Positions 16,576 to 26,437 are shown, counted from the stretch's first letter. The stretch is DNA of 64,000 nucleotides from an uncultured Collinsella sp. (GCA_900540935.1 UQHW01000004.1:38892-102891); one strand, 5' to 3'. The notes: a model not told the origin generated them from the sequence alone. Translations and numbers: made by a program.

Positions 16576-16615
16576 CCACCTACTCATTGGGGACAGACTT
16601 AAACGATTAGTCATC

Positions 16616-16706
16616 GGGGACAGTCTTTGCCGATCGGCCGTTTTGCCGGCTGGGTTGGCAAGGACTGTCCCCAACTGTCGGCAGGAAAGGAGCGTCCCTA
16701 ACTGCC
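16616..16706. repeat. dispersed CGTCCC-type palindromic repeat, copy 1
   Basis: Inverted arms GGGGACAGTCTTTGCC (16616-16631) and GGCAAGGACTGTCCCC (16657-16672, one mismatch) are followed by GGCAGGAAAGGAGCGTCCC (16680-16698). The latter motif recurs at 20252-20280 and 32625-32653. Noncoding; function unknown. Confidence 0.6.
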
Positions 16707-16797
16707 GGGTGACTAGTTTGAAATAAATGCCATATGTCGCGCAAAAATAGTTCGCCTGGGTTTACTATAACCCTAGAAAAGTAGCAGAAGGCTAACA

Positions 16798-17523
<726 letters not shown>

Positions 17524-17531
17524 GCGACGCC

Positions 17532-20198
17532 ATGTCACCTCTCGCAAAACGACTCCCCCGCGAGCTGCGTCGCAATATCGGTAAATACCTGGGCATCTTC
17601 CTGCTTATGTGTGGAAGTATCGCCCTCACGTCGGGCTTTTTGCTCGCCGCGCACTCCATCGGCTGCCTCATCGACGACATGCGCGATGCGTACACGATTG
17701 AGGACGGCCGCGTAACCACTTCCTTTGAGGCCACCGACGACCAGCTCAAAGCCGCCGAGGACGCGGCTAAGGACGTCGGCGGCGTCACGCTCTACAAGAA
17801 CTTCTCCATCGACGCCATCATCAAAAAGGCGTCCGGCGACGACGGCACCAAGCGCACCCTGCGCACCTACGCGCACCGCACCAAGGTCGATATCGCGTCC
17901 TACTGCGAAGGCAAGCAGCCCCGCGCGGATGACGAGGTGGCCATCGACCGCGTCTTTGCTACCAACAACGCTCTTGCCGTGGGCGATAAGGTCGAGCTGG
18001 AGGGCCGCATCTACACCATCTGCGGCATCATGACGCAGCCCGATAGCCAGGCGCTGTTCCTCAACAACTCGGACTTTACGGTGAACACCATCACCTATGG
18101 CGTGGCCGAGGTCACCGATGCCGGCTTTGCCGCGCTCGAGGACGCCGGTGGCGCGCCCGCCTACACCTACTCCTTTACTTTTAACGACCGCGACCTCTCC
18201 ACCGCGGACCGTATCGATGCCGAGCAGGATATGGTCGAGGCGCTGACGGATGCCGATGCGCGTGTGGACGACCTGACCGATGCCGATTCCAACCAGGGCA
18301 TTGGCTATGCGCGCGACGATGTGGACGGCGACTCTATGATGTGGACGACGCTGCTCGACATCATCATCGTGATCATGGCGTTTGTCTTTGTGGTCCTTAC
18401 CGACGCCACCATCGAGGAGGAGAGCGCCATTATCGGCACGCTGCTCGCCAGCGGCTATCGCCGTCGCGAGATCGTGCTGCACTACCTTGCGCTTCCCGCC
18501 ATCGTGGGCGTGCTCGCGGCGCTTTTGGGCACTGCGCTCGGCGTTGTGTTCTTTACCGAGCCCATGCGCAGCCTCTATTACGGTTCGTACAGCCTGCCGC
18601 CCTTCCAGGTGTACTGGAGCTGGGAGATCTTTGTGAAGTGTGCCGTGGTTCCCGCCGCCGCGCTCATCCTCATCACGCTGGTGGGTCTGCTTCGCAAGAT
18701 GGGCAAGACGCCGTTGCAGTTCCTTCGTCACGAGGCGAGCGGCAAATCGGGCACCAAGCGCGGCCTGCAGCTGCCGGAGCGCATGGGTTTTGTTTCCCGC
18801 TTCCGCCTGCGTATCTTCCTGCGCAACCTGGGCAACTTCGCCACGCTCTTCGTGGGCATTGCGTTTGCCTCGCTGCTACTGCTCTTTGGCCTGGCGATTC
18901 TGCCCACGATGACGCACTACGCGGACAACCTCGAGACAAGCCTGGTCGCCGAGCACCAGTACACGCTCAAGGCGCCGCTGGAGCTCGAGGGCACTGCCGA
19001 GGAGCGCGAGCAGTGGTCGGCACTCGAGCGCTTGCAGTCGGTTGACGGCGCGCTGCTTTCTGCCGCCCAGGATGCCGATGACGAGCTTGACGACGCGGCC
19101 GATGCGGCGCAGGCGGCGGCCGATGCCGCGACCGCATCTCCGTCTGCCGAGAGCCTGGCCGCGGCGCAGGACGCGCTTGCCAAGGTCCAGGACAAGAAGG
19201 ATGCGGTTTATGCGCGCCTTGACGATCTTGCCGATGCCCTCGGCTGCGATCGCGACGAGGCCGTCGACCTGATCGACAAGGCCTCTAAGATCGACACTGA
19301 CAACGACGATATCCACCCGGTCAATACGACTGACAACGGCGCGAGCACAATCGCACAGGCCGAGAAATATGCCGTTTACCAGCTGCAATATGACCGCGGC
19401 GATGGAAATGGCGAGGAGACGATTTCCGTCTACGGCATTTCATCCGATTCGCGCTATTGGAAAGACCTCAACGTCGGCGACGGACGCGTCGTCTTTGGCG
19501 GCGGTCTGCTCGATAAGTTTGGCTGGAGCGAGGGCCAGAAGGTCACGCTCAGCGACAAGTACGAGGGCGAGCATTATTCCTTTGAGTACGCGGGCAAGGA
19601 CTGTGCCTGGGGCTCCAAGTCGGACATGAATATCTATATGAGTATCGAAGACTTTAACGAGCTGTTCGACAACGACGCCGCCTACTTTAACGGCTATGTG
19701 AGCGACGAGAAGCTCGACCTCGATGCTCGTTACTTTGCCGGCGACACCACGCCCGACGACATGCGCGCTGTGGGCGACCAGTTCATCGGCATGATGAGCA
19801 AAATGATCGGCATGATGGTTGGGCTCGCGGTGTTTATCTTCCTGCTGTTTATGTACCTGCTGACCAAGGCGGTGATCGACCACAGCGCCCGTTCGATCAG
19901 CTACATGAAAGTCTTTGGCTATCGCGACAGCGAGATCTCGCATCTGTACATCCGCTCGATCACGCTGTGCGTGGCGGCGTCGCTCGTGCTGAGCCTGCCG
20001 GTCATTATTGGCTCGCTCACGGCCATCTTCCGCTCGATGCTGCTCGCCTACAACGGCAATATCGAGATCTACGTGCCCGCTTGGTCCATGGCTGCATGCG
20101 TCGGCATTGGCTTTGCAACCTACCTGGTCGTGGCGCTGCTGCACACGCGTTCTATCAAGCGCGTCAGCCTGGCTGAGGCCCTCAAAGTCCAAGAGTAG
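17532..20198 (+). CDS. FtsX-like ABC permease
   Basis: Large membrane subunit (888 aa) of the MacB-like transporter. It starts with a helix after LPRELRRNIGKYLGIFLLM, has an extracytoplasmic domain (~50-270), a first FtsX block of four helices (~275-480), a second extracytoplasmic domain with an Ala/Asp-rich predicted coiled coil (~510-565), and a second FtsX block (~750-885). The long coiled coil between the blocks resembles bacitracin- or lipid-type permeases with sensing domains. ATG 17532 fits; an upstream in-frame start at 17304 would overlap the ATPase gene in an unnatural, Arg/His-rich frame. The substrate is unknown. Its stop codon lies in the first arm of a 15-bp inverted repeat. Confidence 0.87.
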   Translation: MSPLAKRLPRELRRNIGKYLGIFLLMCGSIALTSGFLLAAHSIGCLIDDMRDAYTIEDGRVTTSFEATDDQLKAAEDAAKDVGGVTLYKNFSIDAIIKKASGDDGTKRTLRTYAHRTKVDIASYCEGKQPRADDEVAIDRVFATNNALAVGDKVELEGRIYTICGIMTQPDSQALFLNNSDFTVNTITYGVAEVTDAGFAALEDAGGAPAYTYSFTFNDRDLSTADRIDAEQDMVEALTDADARVDDLTDADSNQGIGYARDDVDGDSMMWTTLLDIIIVIMAFVFVVLTDATIEEESAIIGTLLASGYRRREIVLHYLALPAIVGVLAALLGTALGVVFFTEPMRSLYYGSYSLPPFQVYWSWEIFVKCAVVPAAALILITLVGLLRKMGKTPLQFLRHEASGKSGTKRGLQLPERMGFVSRFRLRIFLRNLGNFATLFVGIAFASLLLLFGLAILPTMTHYADNLETSLVAEHQYTLKAPLELEGTAEEREQWSALERLQSVDGALLSAAQDADDELDDAADAAQAAADAATASPSAESLAAAQDALAKVQDKKDAVYARLDDLADALGCDRDEAVDLIDKASKIDTDNDDIHPVNTTDNGASTIAQAEKYAVYQLQYDRGDGNGEETISVYGISSDSRYWKDLNVGDGRVVFGGGLLDKFGWSEGQKVTLSDKYEGEHYSFEYAGKDCAWGSKSDMNIYMSIEDFNELFDNDAAYFNGYVSDEKLDLDARYFAGDTTPDDMRAVGDQFIGMMSKMIGMMVGLAVFIFLLFMYLLTKAVIDHSARSISYMKVFGYRDSEISHLYIRSITLCVAASLVLSLPVIIGSLTAIFRSMLLAYNGNIEIYVPAWSMAACVGIGFATYLVVALLHTRSIKRVSLAEALKVQE

Positions 20199-20280
20199 TC
20201 GTTGGGGACGTCCCAAAAAGGCTAGTCGCTGGGGGCACTCTTTCGCCACCCGGCAGGAAAGGGGCGTCCCCAACGACTAG
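20196..20280. repeat. dispersed CGTCCC-type palindromic repeat, copy 2
   Basis: Perfect 15-bp arms TAGTCGTTGGGGACG (20196-20210) and CGTCCCCAACGACTA (20265-20279). The left arm includes the TAG stop of the FtsX permease gene. GGCAGGAAAGGGGCGTCCC (20252-20270) is shared with copies 1 and 3. It may double as a transcript-end hairpin. Confidence 0.6.
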
Positions 20281-20289
20281 GTTTCGCGC

Positions 20290-20320
20290 TTGACTTTGAC
20301 CCTACTCCAACGGGTACCAT
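20290..20320 (+). promoter_or_regulatory. possible promoter of the DUF362 gene
   Basis: TTGACT (20290-20295) and TACCAT (20315-20320) are spaced by 19 bases, about 45 bases before ATG 20364. The spacing is slightly long. Confidence 0.35.
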
Positions 20321-20363
20321 CCTCTTATGTCTGTAACGCCATATAGACCGAGGGGATAGATCT

Positions 20364-21569
20364 ATGACCGCAACTGCACCCGCCGCACCCGCCAAGGTGT
20401 ACTTTACGAACCTGCGCACGCATGCTCGCGAGAGCCAGCTCGACAAGCTCAAGCGCCTCATTCGCCGCGCCGGTATTGAGCAGATCGACTTTGAGAACAA
20501 GTTCGTTGCTATCAAGATTCACTTTGGCGAGCTGGGCAACCTGAGCTTTTTGCGCCCCAACTACGCCCGCGCCGTCGCGGACGTCGTAAAAGAGCTGGGC
20601 GGCAAGCCCTTCCTCACCGACTGCAACACGCTCTACGTCGGTAGCCGCAAAAACGCGCTCGAGCACATCGACACCGCCTACCAGAACGGCTTCACCCCGT
20701 ATGCCACGGGCTGTCAGATTATCATCGCCGACGGCCTCAAGGGCACCGATGAGGCACTCGTTCCGGTCGAGGGCGGTGAGTACGTGCACGAGGCCAAGAT
20801 CGGCCAGGCACTCATGGACGCCGACATCGTGATCAGCCTCACCCACTTTAAGGGCCATGAGCAGGCCGGATTTGGCGGCGCCATGAAGAACCTGGGCATG
20901 GGAGGCGGCAGCCGTGCTGGCAAGATGGAGCAGCACGCCGCCGGCAAGCCGAATGTCGATACCACCAACTGCGTGGGTTGCCGCGCCTGCGAAAAGATCT
21001 GCGCGCACAACGCCATCTCGTTTGACGACACGCGCGAGCGCGAGCTTGCCAACGGTAGTACTCGCACGGTACACGTGGCCGCCATCGACCACAATCGCTG
21101 CGTGGGGTGTGGGCGCTGCATTGCGGCGTGCAACCAGGACTGCATCAAGCCCGGCTATGACGCTGCGGCCGATGTGCTCAACTACAAGATCGCCGAGTAC
21201 ACGAAGGCCGTTGTCCAGGATCGTCCCAGCTTCCACATTTCGCTGGCTATGGATATCAGCCCCAACTGCGATTGCCATCCCGAAAACGATACGCCTATCG
21301 TCAACGACATCGGCATGTTCGCGAGCTTCGACCCGGTCGCCATCGACCAGGCCTGCGCCGACGCCGTCATGGCGTCTGAGCCGCTGCCCAACACCGAGCT
21401 CACCGATAGCGCGGCCAAGATGGAGCATAACCACGAGCATCTGGAGGGCGAGCAGGCGCACGACCCCTTCTGCATTACGCATCCCGACACCGACTGGCGC
21501 GTGTGCATCGCGCATGCCGAGAAGATCGGCTTGGGCACGAGCGAGTACGAGCTCATCGAGGTTAAGTAG
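20364..21569 (+). CDS. DUF362 iron-sulfur protein
   Basis: Soluble Fe-S protein of unknown reaction (401 aa). The N-terminal DUF362 region (~1-190) contains the segment MKNLGMGGGSRAGKMEQH. A ferredoxin insert follows with two 4Fe-4S motifs, CVGCRACEKIC and CVGCGRCIAAC, and DUF362 sequence resumes through DISPNCDCHPENDTPIV, which has extra cysteines. The domain is common in anaerobes and is often annotated as a ferredoxin. GAGGGG sits eight bases before the ATG. It is monocistronic: a promoter-like pair precedes it and a bidirectional terminator follows at 21617-21655. It may serve as an electron carrier or in cofactor chemistry; I cannot decide. Confidence 0.82.
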   Translation: MTATAPAAPAKVYFTNLRTHARESQLDKLKRLIRRAGIEQIDFENKFVAIKIHFGELGNLSFLRPNYARAVADVVKELGGKPFLTDCNTLYVGSRKNALEHIDTAYQNGFTPYATGCQIIIADGLKGTDEALVPVEGGEYVHEAKIGQALMDADIVISLTHFKGHEQAGFGGAMKNLGMGGGSRAGKMEQHAAGKPNVDTTNCVGCRACEKICAHNAISFDDTRERELANGSTRTVHVAAIDHNRCVGCGRCIAACNQDCIKPGYDAAADVLNYKIAEYTKAVVQDRPSFHISLAMDISPNCDCHPENDTPIVNDIGMFASFDPVAIDQACADAVMASEPLPNTELTDSAAKMEHNHEHLEGEQAHDPFCITHPDTDWRVCIAHAEKIGLGTSEYELIEVK

Positions 21570-21616
21570 CGCCTATCTATTGGACAAAATAAGCGCCTTT
21601 GTAGCGTAAGTTGAGC

Positions 21617-21655
21617 AAAAGCCGCCCACGAGCACAACGCTCGCGGGCGGCTTTT
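21617..21655. terminator. bidirectional intrinsic terminator
   Basis: AAAAGCCGCCC/GGGCGGCTTTT with an inner CGAGC/GCTCG stem. It lies between convergent genes ending at 21569 (+) and 21734 (-), with a T-run on both strands. Confidence 0.85.
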
Positions 21656-21733
21656 CGGAAGTGCGGTGAAAAAACGAATACCGCCGACCGCAAACCGATT
21701 TTTGGCAACAAAACCCCAGACGTTGCTTTTTGC

Positions 21734-22699
21734 CTAAAAATTCTTGTCGAGGAAGTCGTCGACCGTATTCCAGTAGAGCTCGGGGTCAACTTGCGCACTC
21801 TTGGCGTGGGTGGCGCCATGGATAGTGAGCTTTTGCTTGACCTTGCTGGCGCACGCGTCGTAGTTTTGGTCGAGCATGCTGTACGGCACAAAGGTGTCCT
21901 GGTCGCCGTGGATAAACAGCATGGGAACTGTCGCGTGTTTGAGTTGCTCCACACTGCTCGCCTTATGAAAGTCGTAGCCCGCGCGCACGTTGCACACCAA
22001 GTTTGCTACATCGAGCAAGGGAAAGCTGGGCAGGCCGAACACGTCCTTGAGTTGCAGAGAAAACTCGTCCCAAACACTCGTATAACCGCAGTCCTCGATA
22101 ATGCATTTTACGTTTGCGGGCAGAGACTCCCCCGCGACGTTCATGGCGGTTGCCGCACCCATCGACTCGCCAAAGACCAGGATGCGCGCCTCGGGGTCAG
22201 CCTGAACGATTCGCTCGATCCATGCGACGATGTCGAGACGCTCGGGCCAGCCCATGCCGATATAATCGCCGCCGGAGCGCTCGTGGGCGCGGGCGGCGGG
22301 TGCGATTACGTTCATGCCGCGGTCGTGGAATCGCTTGACGTATCGGGCCATACCGATGGGCTCGTTGGTATATCCATGCAGGCAGACGGCGTAGTCGTGC
22401 GTGCTCTCCGACGCAGCAAAATGCCAGGCGGCAAGCTCGGTCCCGTCATCTGCGGTGAGGCTGCTGCTCTCGCGATTCTCTTTAAACCACGCCCGCGCCT
22501 CGGTTTCCTCGGCATCCGGCTGCTCACCTTCTTTGTCGTTCTTGCTATCCTGCATCATCTTCATGGTGTATGGCGCGCGGGGATTCAGCGCGAAGTCAAA
22601 CAGAAAGTTGCCGGCAAATCCGAGCAGCGCAACGACAACCACCAGCGCAACGACGCCGGCTATCTTGAGCTTTCGATGGGAACGTGCGTTTTGAGACAT
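21734..22699 (-). CDS. membrane-anchored alpha/beta hydrolase
   Basis: Serine hydrolase of the BEM46/ABHD13-like group held at the membrane by an N-terminal helix (IAGVVALVVVVALLGFAGNF, residues ~13-32). The catalytic triad is visible: nucleophile elbow GESMGA, Asp in HGDQDTFVP and His in IHGATHAKS. The oxyanion region is LHGYTNEP. It has 321 residues. The start is preceded by AGGAAAG. The 187-base space to the divergent hemolysin III gene contains two copies of an operator-like palindrome. The natural substrate (an ester, amide or acyl chain) is unknown; hydrolases of this group are often given only a general annotation. Confidence 0.85.
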   Translation of the reverse strand: MSQNARSHRKLKIAGVVALVVVVALLGFAGNFLFDFALNPRAPYTMKMMQDSKNDKEGEQPDAEETEARAWFKENRESSSLTADDGTELAAWHFAASESTHDYAVCLHGYTNEPIGMARYVKRFHDRGMNVIAPAARAHERSGGDYIGMGWPERLDIVAWIERIVQADPEARILVFGESMGAATAMNVAGESLPANVKCIIEDCGYTSVWDEFSLQLKDVFGLPSFPLLDVANLVCNVRAGYDFHKASSVEQLKHATVPMLFIHGDQDTFVPYSMLDQNYDACASKVKQKLTIHGATHAKSAQVDPELYWNTVDDFLDKNF

Positions 22700-22718
22700 A
22701 AGAAGCTTTCCTATAATA

Positions 22719-22779
22719 TGTTAATACATCAACATTTAATGCAAGCGCATTATGGACGTTCGCCGTTGATGCGTCAACA
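22719..22779. promoter_or_regulatory. paired operator-like palindromes
   Basis: TGTTAATACATCAACA (22719-22734) and CGTTGATGCGTCAACA (22764-22779) share GTTGATG-N2-T-N-AAC symmetry (the first read on the minus strand). Their centres are 45 bases apart, between divergent genes. A dimeric repressor controlling one or both genes is inferred. Confidence 0.4.
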
Positions 22780-22820
22780 GGCAAAGAATGGGTAAACAAG
22801 GGGTCACGTATGGTGCAAAT

Positions 22821-22850
22821 TTCACACGTACCCAGACGCTTTGATATAGT
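22821..22850 (+). promoter_or_regulatory. promoter of the hemolysin III gene
   Basis: TTCACA (22821-22826), an 18-base spacer, then TATAGT (22845-22850), ending 36 bases before ATG 22886. Confidence 0.45.
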
Positions 22851-22885
22851 GTTGAGAACTCTTTACGTTGGAGGATGTAACCGGC

Positions 22886-23569
22886 ATGTCCGATTCGAGC
22901 GACAGTTCTAAGCCGCGACCCAAGACCGCGGCCGTTCCACACTACACAGTGGGCGAGGAGATCATGAACTCCGTCACCCATGGTGTCGGCTGCCTGCTGG
23001 GTATCGCGGGCCTGGTGCTCCTGATCGTATTCGCCGCCCTGCGCGGCGGAGGCCCGGCCCATATGGCCGCGGCGATTGTCTATGGCGTCAGCATTATCCT
23101 CGAATACCTAGCCTCCACGCTCTACCACGCGATTCAGCCCGCGCGCGCCAAGCGCGTGTTTCGCATCATCGACCACAGCTGCATCTACCTGCTCATAGCC
23201 GGCAGCTATACGCCGTTTTGCCTCATCACGCTCGCAAACGACGGCGGCGCTGTGCTGTTCTTTGCCGTATGGGCCATCGCCATCATCGGCATCGCCCTCG
23301 AGTGCTTCCTACGCGAGCGCCAGCCGCATTGGGTAAGCGGCCTGGTCTACCTGCTGATGGGCTGGCTCGTTGTCTTTAAGCTGCCCGAACTTGTGGCGCT
23401 GCTCAACCCCGTGGCACTTGCCCCGCTCGCCGTCGGCGGCGTGTGCTACACCGCGGGCGTGCCGTTCTATATCGCCAAAAACGTGCGCTACCTGCACAGT
23501 GTGTTTCACTTGTGGGTGCTCGCCGGCAGCATCTTCCAGTTCATGGCGGTGATCCTCTTCGTAATCTAG
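22886..23569 (+). CDS. hemolysin III family membrane protein (TrhA/PAQR-like)
   Basis: Seven-helix protein of the HlyIII/PAQR superfamily, in bacteria linked to membrane-lipid homeostasis rather than proven haemolysis. Family marks: EEIMNSVTHGVG near the start, STLYHAIQPARAKRVFRIIDHSCIY in the middle (Ser and His metal-site residues) and LHSVFHLWVLAGSIFQ at the end (two further His). It has 227 aa. ATG 22886 follows GGAGG by 11 bases; the in-frame TTG at 22868 lacks a fitting SD. Likely monocistronic. Confidence 0.9.
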   Translation: MSDSSDSSKPRPKTAAVPHYTVGEEIMNSVTHGVGCLLGIAGLVLLIVFAALRGGGPAHMAAAIVYGVSIILEYLASTLYHAIQPARAKRVFRIIDHSCIYLLIAGSYTPFCLITLANDGGAVLFFAVWAIAIIGIALECFLRERQPHWVSGLVYLLMGWLVVFKLPELVALLNPVALAPLAVGGVCYTAGVPFYIAKNVRYLHSVFHLWVLAGSIFQFMAVILFVI

Positions 23570-23679
23570 CGACCATGCCTGCGCGCCCGCGTTCTCGTTT
23601 GGGCGCCGGTGCAATTGCCGTATCCGCCATCAACGTTTTAACCTGACGTCCCGAATCTTGGAGGTTCGAGAAATTCCCG

Positions 23680-25053
23680 ATGGACATAACCATCTCCCTT
23701 ATCACCACCCTCGTTTTGACCCTCATCAACGGCTACTTCTCTATGTCCGAGATGGCGCTCACCACGGCCAAGCGCGCCGTGTTGGAGCACGAGGCCGAGG
23801 AAGGCGACAAGCGCGCCGAGCGTGCCATTAAGCTGGCTGCCGACTCCGACCAGCTGCTCGCCACCATCCAGGTTGCCATTACGCTCGTGGGCTTCGCCTC
23901 GTCCGCCGTCGCCTCGACGAGTCTGTCCGACCCGCTCGCCACGTGGCTCATGAGCTTTGGCATCGCGCCGCTCTCCGCCATCGCGCGCGGCCTGGCGCCG
24001 GTCATCATCACCGTCGCGGTCGCCTTCGTGTCCATCGTGATCGGCGAGCTCGTCCCCAAGCGCATCGGCCTGGCCAATGCCGAGGGCGTGTCCAAGCAGG
24101 TCGTGGGACCGTTGTCGTTTTTCCAAAAGATCGCCCGTCCGCTCGTGTGGCTGACCGGCGCCTGCTCCGATGGCCTGGCCCGCATCCTGCGCATCAAGAG
24201 CGCCGACGACCGCCAAAACGTCTCGGAAGAAGAGATCAAGTACATGGTCTCGGAGCAGGACGACCTGCTCGACGAGGAAAAGCGCATGATCCACGAGATC
24301 TTCGACCTAGGCGACACCGTTGCCCGCGAGGTCATGGTGCCGCGCGTGGACACCACCATGTGCGAGGACGACGAGACGGTCGCCGACGTGCTGTCCACCA
24401 TGCGCCAGACCGGCTTCAGCCGCATCCCCGTCTATCACGAGGATCCCGACAACGTCGCCGGCATTGCGCACATCAAGGACCTGATCCAACCCGCGCTCGA
24501 CGGCAAGGGTGACCAGCCCATCGCCGGCTTTTTGCGCGACGCCACCTTTGTGCCCGACACCAAGGACATCCTGCCGCTACTGTCCGAGATGCAGACCTCG
24601 CACGACCAGATCGTGGTGGTCGTGGACGAGTACGGCGGCACGGCCGGCATTATCACCATCGAGGATATCGTCGAGGAGATCGTCGGCGAGATCGAGGACG
24701 AGTTCGACCCCGACAACAAGTATCTCACGCGCCTTTCGCGCCGCGAGTGGCTCGTTGATGGGCGTTTTTCGTGCGATGACGCGATTGAGCTTGGTTGGCC
24801 GCTCGAGGAAAGCGATGATTATGAGACCATCGCCGGCTGGATCTTGGAGCTTTGCGACTCGGTGCCCGACATCGGAGAGGTGTTTGAGGTCGCGGGGTAC
24901 AAGTTTAAAGTGCAGTCGATGCGTGGCCAGCGCATCTCGCTCATTCGCGTGATCGCTCCGGCCGAAACCGATAAGAAGGATTCCGAGTCTTCGGTAGACG
25001 AGCCGACGTCGTCGGGTGCGGGTTCCGCGAATCCACACGACGGCGACGAGTAG
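23680..25053 (+). CDS. CNNM/CorC-family protein (DUF21, CBS pair, CorC_HlyC domain)
   Basis: Probable ion transporter or its regulator (often named hemolysin or TlyC). Order: DUF21 membrane domain with four helices (1-~190, including SMSEMALTTAKRAVLE and IGELVPKRIGL), a CBS pair (~205-335; VMVPRVDTTM, FSRIPVYHED, VVVVDEYGGTAGIITIEDI) and a CorC_HlyC domain (~345-430), then an acidic low-complexity tail. DUF21 proteins are implicated in Mg2+ or Co2+ efflux. GGAGG lies 17 bases upstream of the ATG, which is far, but no in-frame alternative start was seen before it. It heads a run of same-strand genes; 25078 follows after 24 bases. Confidence 0.9.
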   Translation: MDITISLITTLVLTLINGYFSMSEMALTTAKRAVLEHEAEEGDKRAERAIKLAADSDQLLATIQVAITLVGFASSAVASTSLSDPLATWLMSFGIAPLSAIARGLAPVIITVAVAFVSIVIGELVPKRIGLANAEGVSKQVVGPLSFFQKIARPLVWLTGACSDGLARILRIKSADDRQNVSEEEIKYMVSEQDDLLDEEKRMIHEIFDLGDTVAREVMVPRVDTTMCEDDETVADVLSTMRQTGFSRIPVYHEDPDNVAGIAHIKDLIQPALDGKGDQPIAGFLRDATFVPDTKDILPLLSEMQTSHDQIVVVVDEYGGTAGIITIEDIVEEIVGEIEDEFDPDNKYLTRLSRREWLVDGRFSCDDAIELGWPLEESDDYETIAGWILELCDSVPDIGEVFEVAGYKFKVQSMRGQRISLIRVIAPAETDKKDSESSVDEPTSSGAGSANPHDGDE

Positions 25054-25077
25054 GACAAGGAAGAGTAGGGGAGAGTT

Positions 25078-25911
25078 ATGGCAGGCCTGTTCAACATCCT
25101 TAAGGTCACCATCAGCGAGGACAAGATCTGCGCGCATGTGCTGGTGAACCCCGGCATGCCGCTCATGACCTCGGAGGATATCGAGGCCACGGCGCGCGTG
25201 TATTACCTGGTGCCGGCGATTGCCAAGCACCTGTGCCTGGGTGATTCCGGTCGCGAGTTCCAGGACTGCATGGGCCAGACCGAGCTTTGCCATCTGCTTG
25301 AGCATGTGACGGTCGAGCTCATGAACGAGACCGGTCTTGCCGGTAGCATCTCGTGCGGCCGCACGCGCGTAAGCGAGCACGACGAGCGCGTTTTTGAGGT
25401 TGAGCTTTCGTGCCCCGACGACGCGCTGGCCATCGGTGCGCTGTCTTCGGCCACCTTTATGATGGACTGGGCGTACCTGCACGCCGACCAGCCTGCCCCC
25501 GACGTGGAAGGCACGGTCGCGGGCCTGCGCAACCTGGTGCTGGGCATGCGCGCCGAGGCCGAGGGCAAGGATCCTCACGAGGCCGTCGCCGCTGCGAACG
25601 GCGAAGATGCTGCCGAGGACGAGGGCTTTGACGAGGGCGATGTGCCGGTTGACGCCGAGCCCGTTGCCGATGCGACCGCCGAGCCCGTTCCCACCGAGCC
25701 CCAGGGCGTCCCCAACTTTGACGACGAGCCCCAGGTGGCGATTGATACCGAGGGCGCGGTTGCCGAGAACCACGAGGCCTCCGCTGCCGTCTTTGGCGGT
25801 GCGGCGACGGTTCCGGCAGGACCTGCGCATGAGGGCGGTCTGCCGCTCGTGGACGGCGCCGGCGAGGACCCGGGTGCCACGGTGACCATGCCGGCTATGC
25901 CTCAGGAGTAG
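25078..25911 (+). CDS. stand-alone cyanophycin-synthetase N-domain-like protein
   Basis: Residues ~1-165 resemble the N-terminal domain of cyanophycin synthetase (CphA): CHLLEHVTVEL (H72, E75, H76), then a GRTR motif (94-97), then a strand like VFEVELSC and an Ala-rich helix. CphA itself continues with ATP-grasp and Mur-ligase domains; here none exists and the chain ends in an acidic, Ala/Pro/Glu-rich tail of ~110 residues that looks disordered. In CphA the N domain helps to bind or prime the polymer. The function of a lone domain is unknown. The SD is GGGGAGAG. It lies 24 bases after the CNNM gene and could be co-transcribed with it. Confidence 0.65.
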   Translation: MAGLFNILKVTISEDKICAHVLVNPGMPLMTSEDIEATARVYYLVPAIAKHLCLGDSGREFQDCMGQTELCHLLEHVTVELMNETGLAGSISCGRTRVSEHDERVFEVELSCPDDALAIGALSSATFMMDWAYLHADQPAPDVEGTVAGLRNLVLGMRAEAEGKDPHEAVAAANGEDAAEDEGFDEGDVPVDAEPVADATAEPVPTEPQGVPNFDDEPQVAIDTEGAVAENHEASAAVFGGAATVPAGPAHEGGLPLVDGAGEDPGATVTMPAMPQE

Positions 25912-25990
25912 GCCTACGCGTTTATCACCATCACGTACCTGCGCCTTTGCCGTACGCAGATGAGCGGAGCGGCAAGTGTTGCGCTGCGGG

Positions 25991-25996
25991 TATAAT
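25991..25996 (+). promoter_or_regulatory. -10 element before the YtxH-like gene
   Basis: A perfect TATAAT preceded by GCGGG lies 51 bases before ATG 26048. No good -35 box was found, so this is suggestive only. Confidence 0.4.
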
Positions 25997-26047
25997 GGAC
26001 AGCATTCAAACGGTGGGCACCGACGTGCCTGCAGGAGAGGAATGATC

Positions 26048-26437
26048 ATGGGTAAGACTTTCAGCTTTGTCTCCGGCGCACTTTTTGGTGCCGCTGCCGG
26101 CGCTATTGTCGGCGTTGCTCTGGCCCCGCGCTCGGGCGCCGAGACCCGCGCCATGGCTGCCGATATCGCCAACGACGCCTGGGACAATATGCGCGACACC
26201 TACGAGCACAGCGCCGAGGAGGCCCGTGCTGCGGTGAATGACTTTGGCCCGATGGTCGACGCCAAGACCGATGACCTGCGCGCCAAGGTCGACCTGGCCC
26301 GCGAGCGCATGGACCAGCTGCGCGAGCAGCTCAACGACGCCATTTCGGGCGGCAACGTGACGCCTGCCGCCGACGTCGTGGTCGAGAACGCCGTCGAGGC
26401 TGATACCGAGGCTGCGGAGCCCTCGACCGAGGCATAA
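26048..26437 (+). CDS. YtxH-like membrane-anchored stress protein
   Basis: Small protein (129 aa) with one glycine/alanine-rich N-terminal helix (FVSGALFGAAAGAIVGVALA) and the typical following motif APRSGAETRA, then a long amphipathic helix and an acidic tail. This is the YtxH/gas-vesicle-like family, often stress-induced in Gram-positive bacteria. ATG 26048 fits AGGAGAGG better than ATG 26042. Its TAA overlaps the ATG of the next gene by one base, so the two are coupled. Confidence 0.75.
   Translation: MGKTFSFVSGALFGAAAGAIVGVALAPRSGAETRAMAADIANDAWDNMRDTYEHSAEEARAAVNDFGPMVDAKTDDLRAKVDLARERMDQLREQLNDAISGGNVTPAADVVVENAVEADTEAAEPSTEA

Noticed and set aside
23650..23680. tRNA T-arm-like sequence GGTTCGAGAAATTCCC
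   Set aside because: No cloverleaf could be formed around it; it is the spacer before the CNNM gene.
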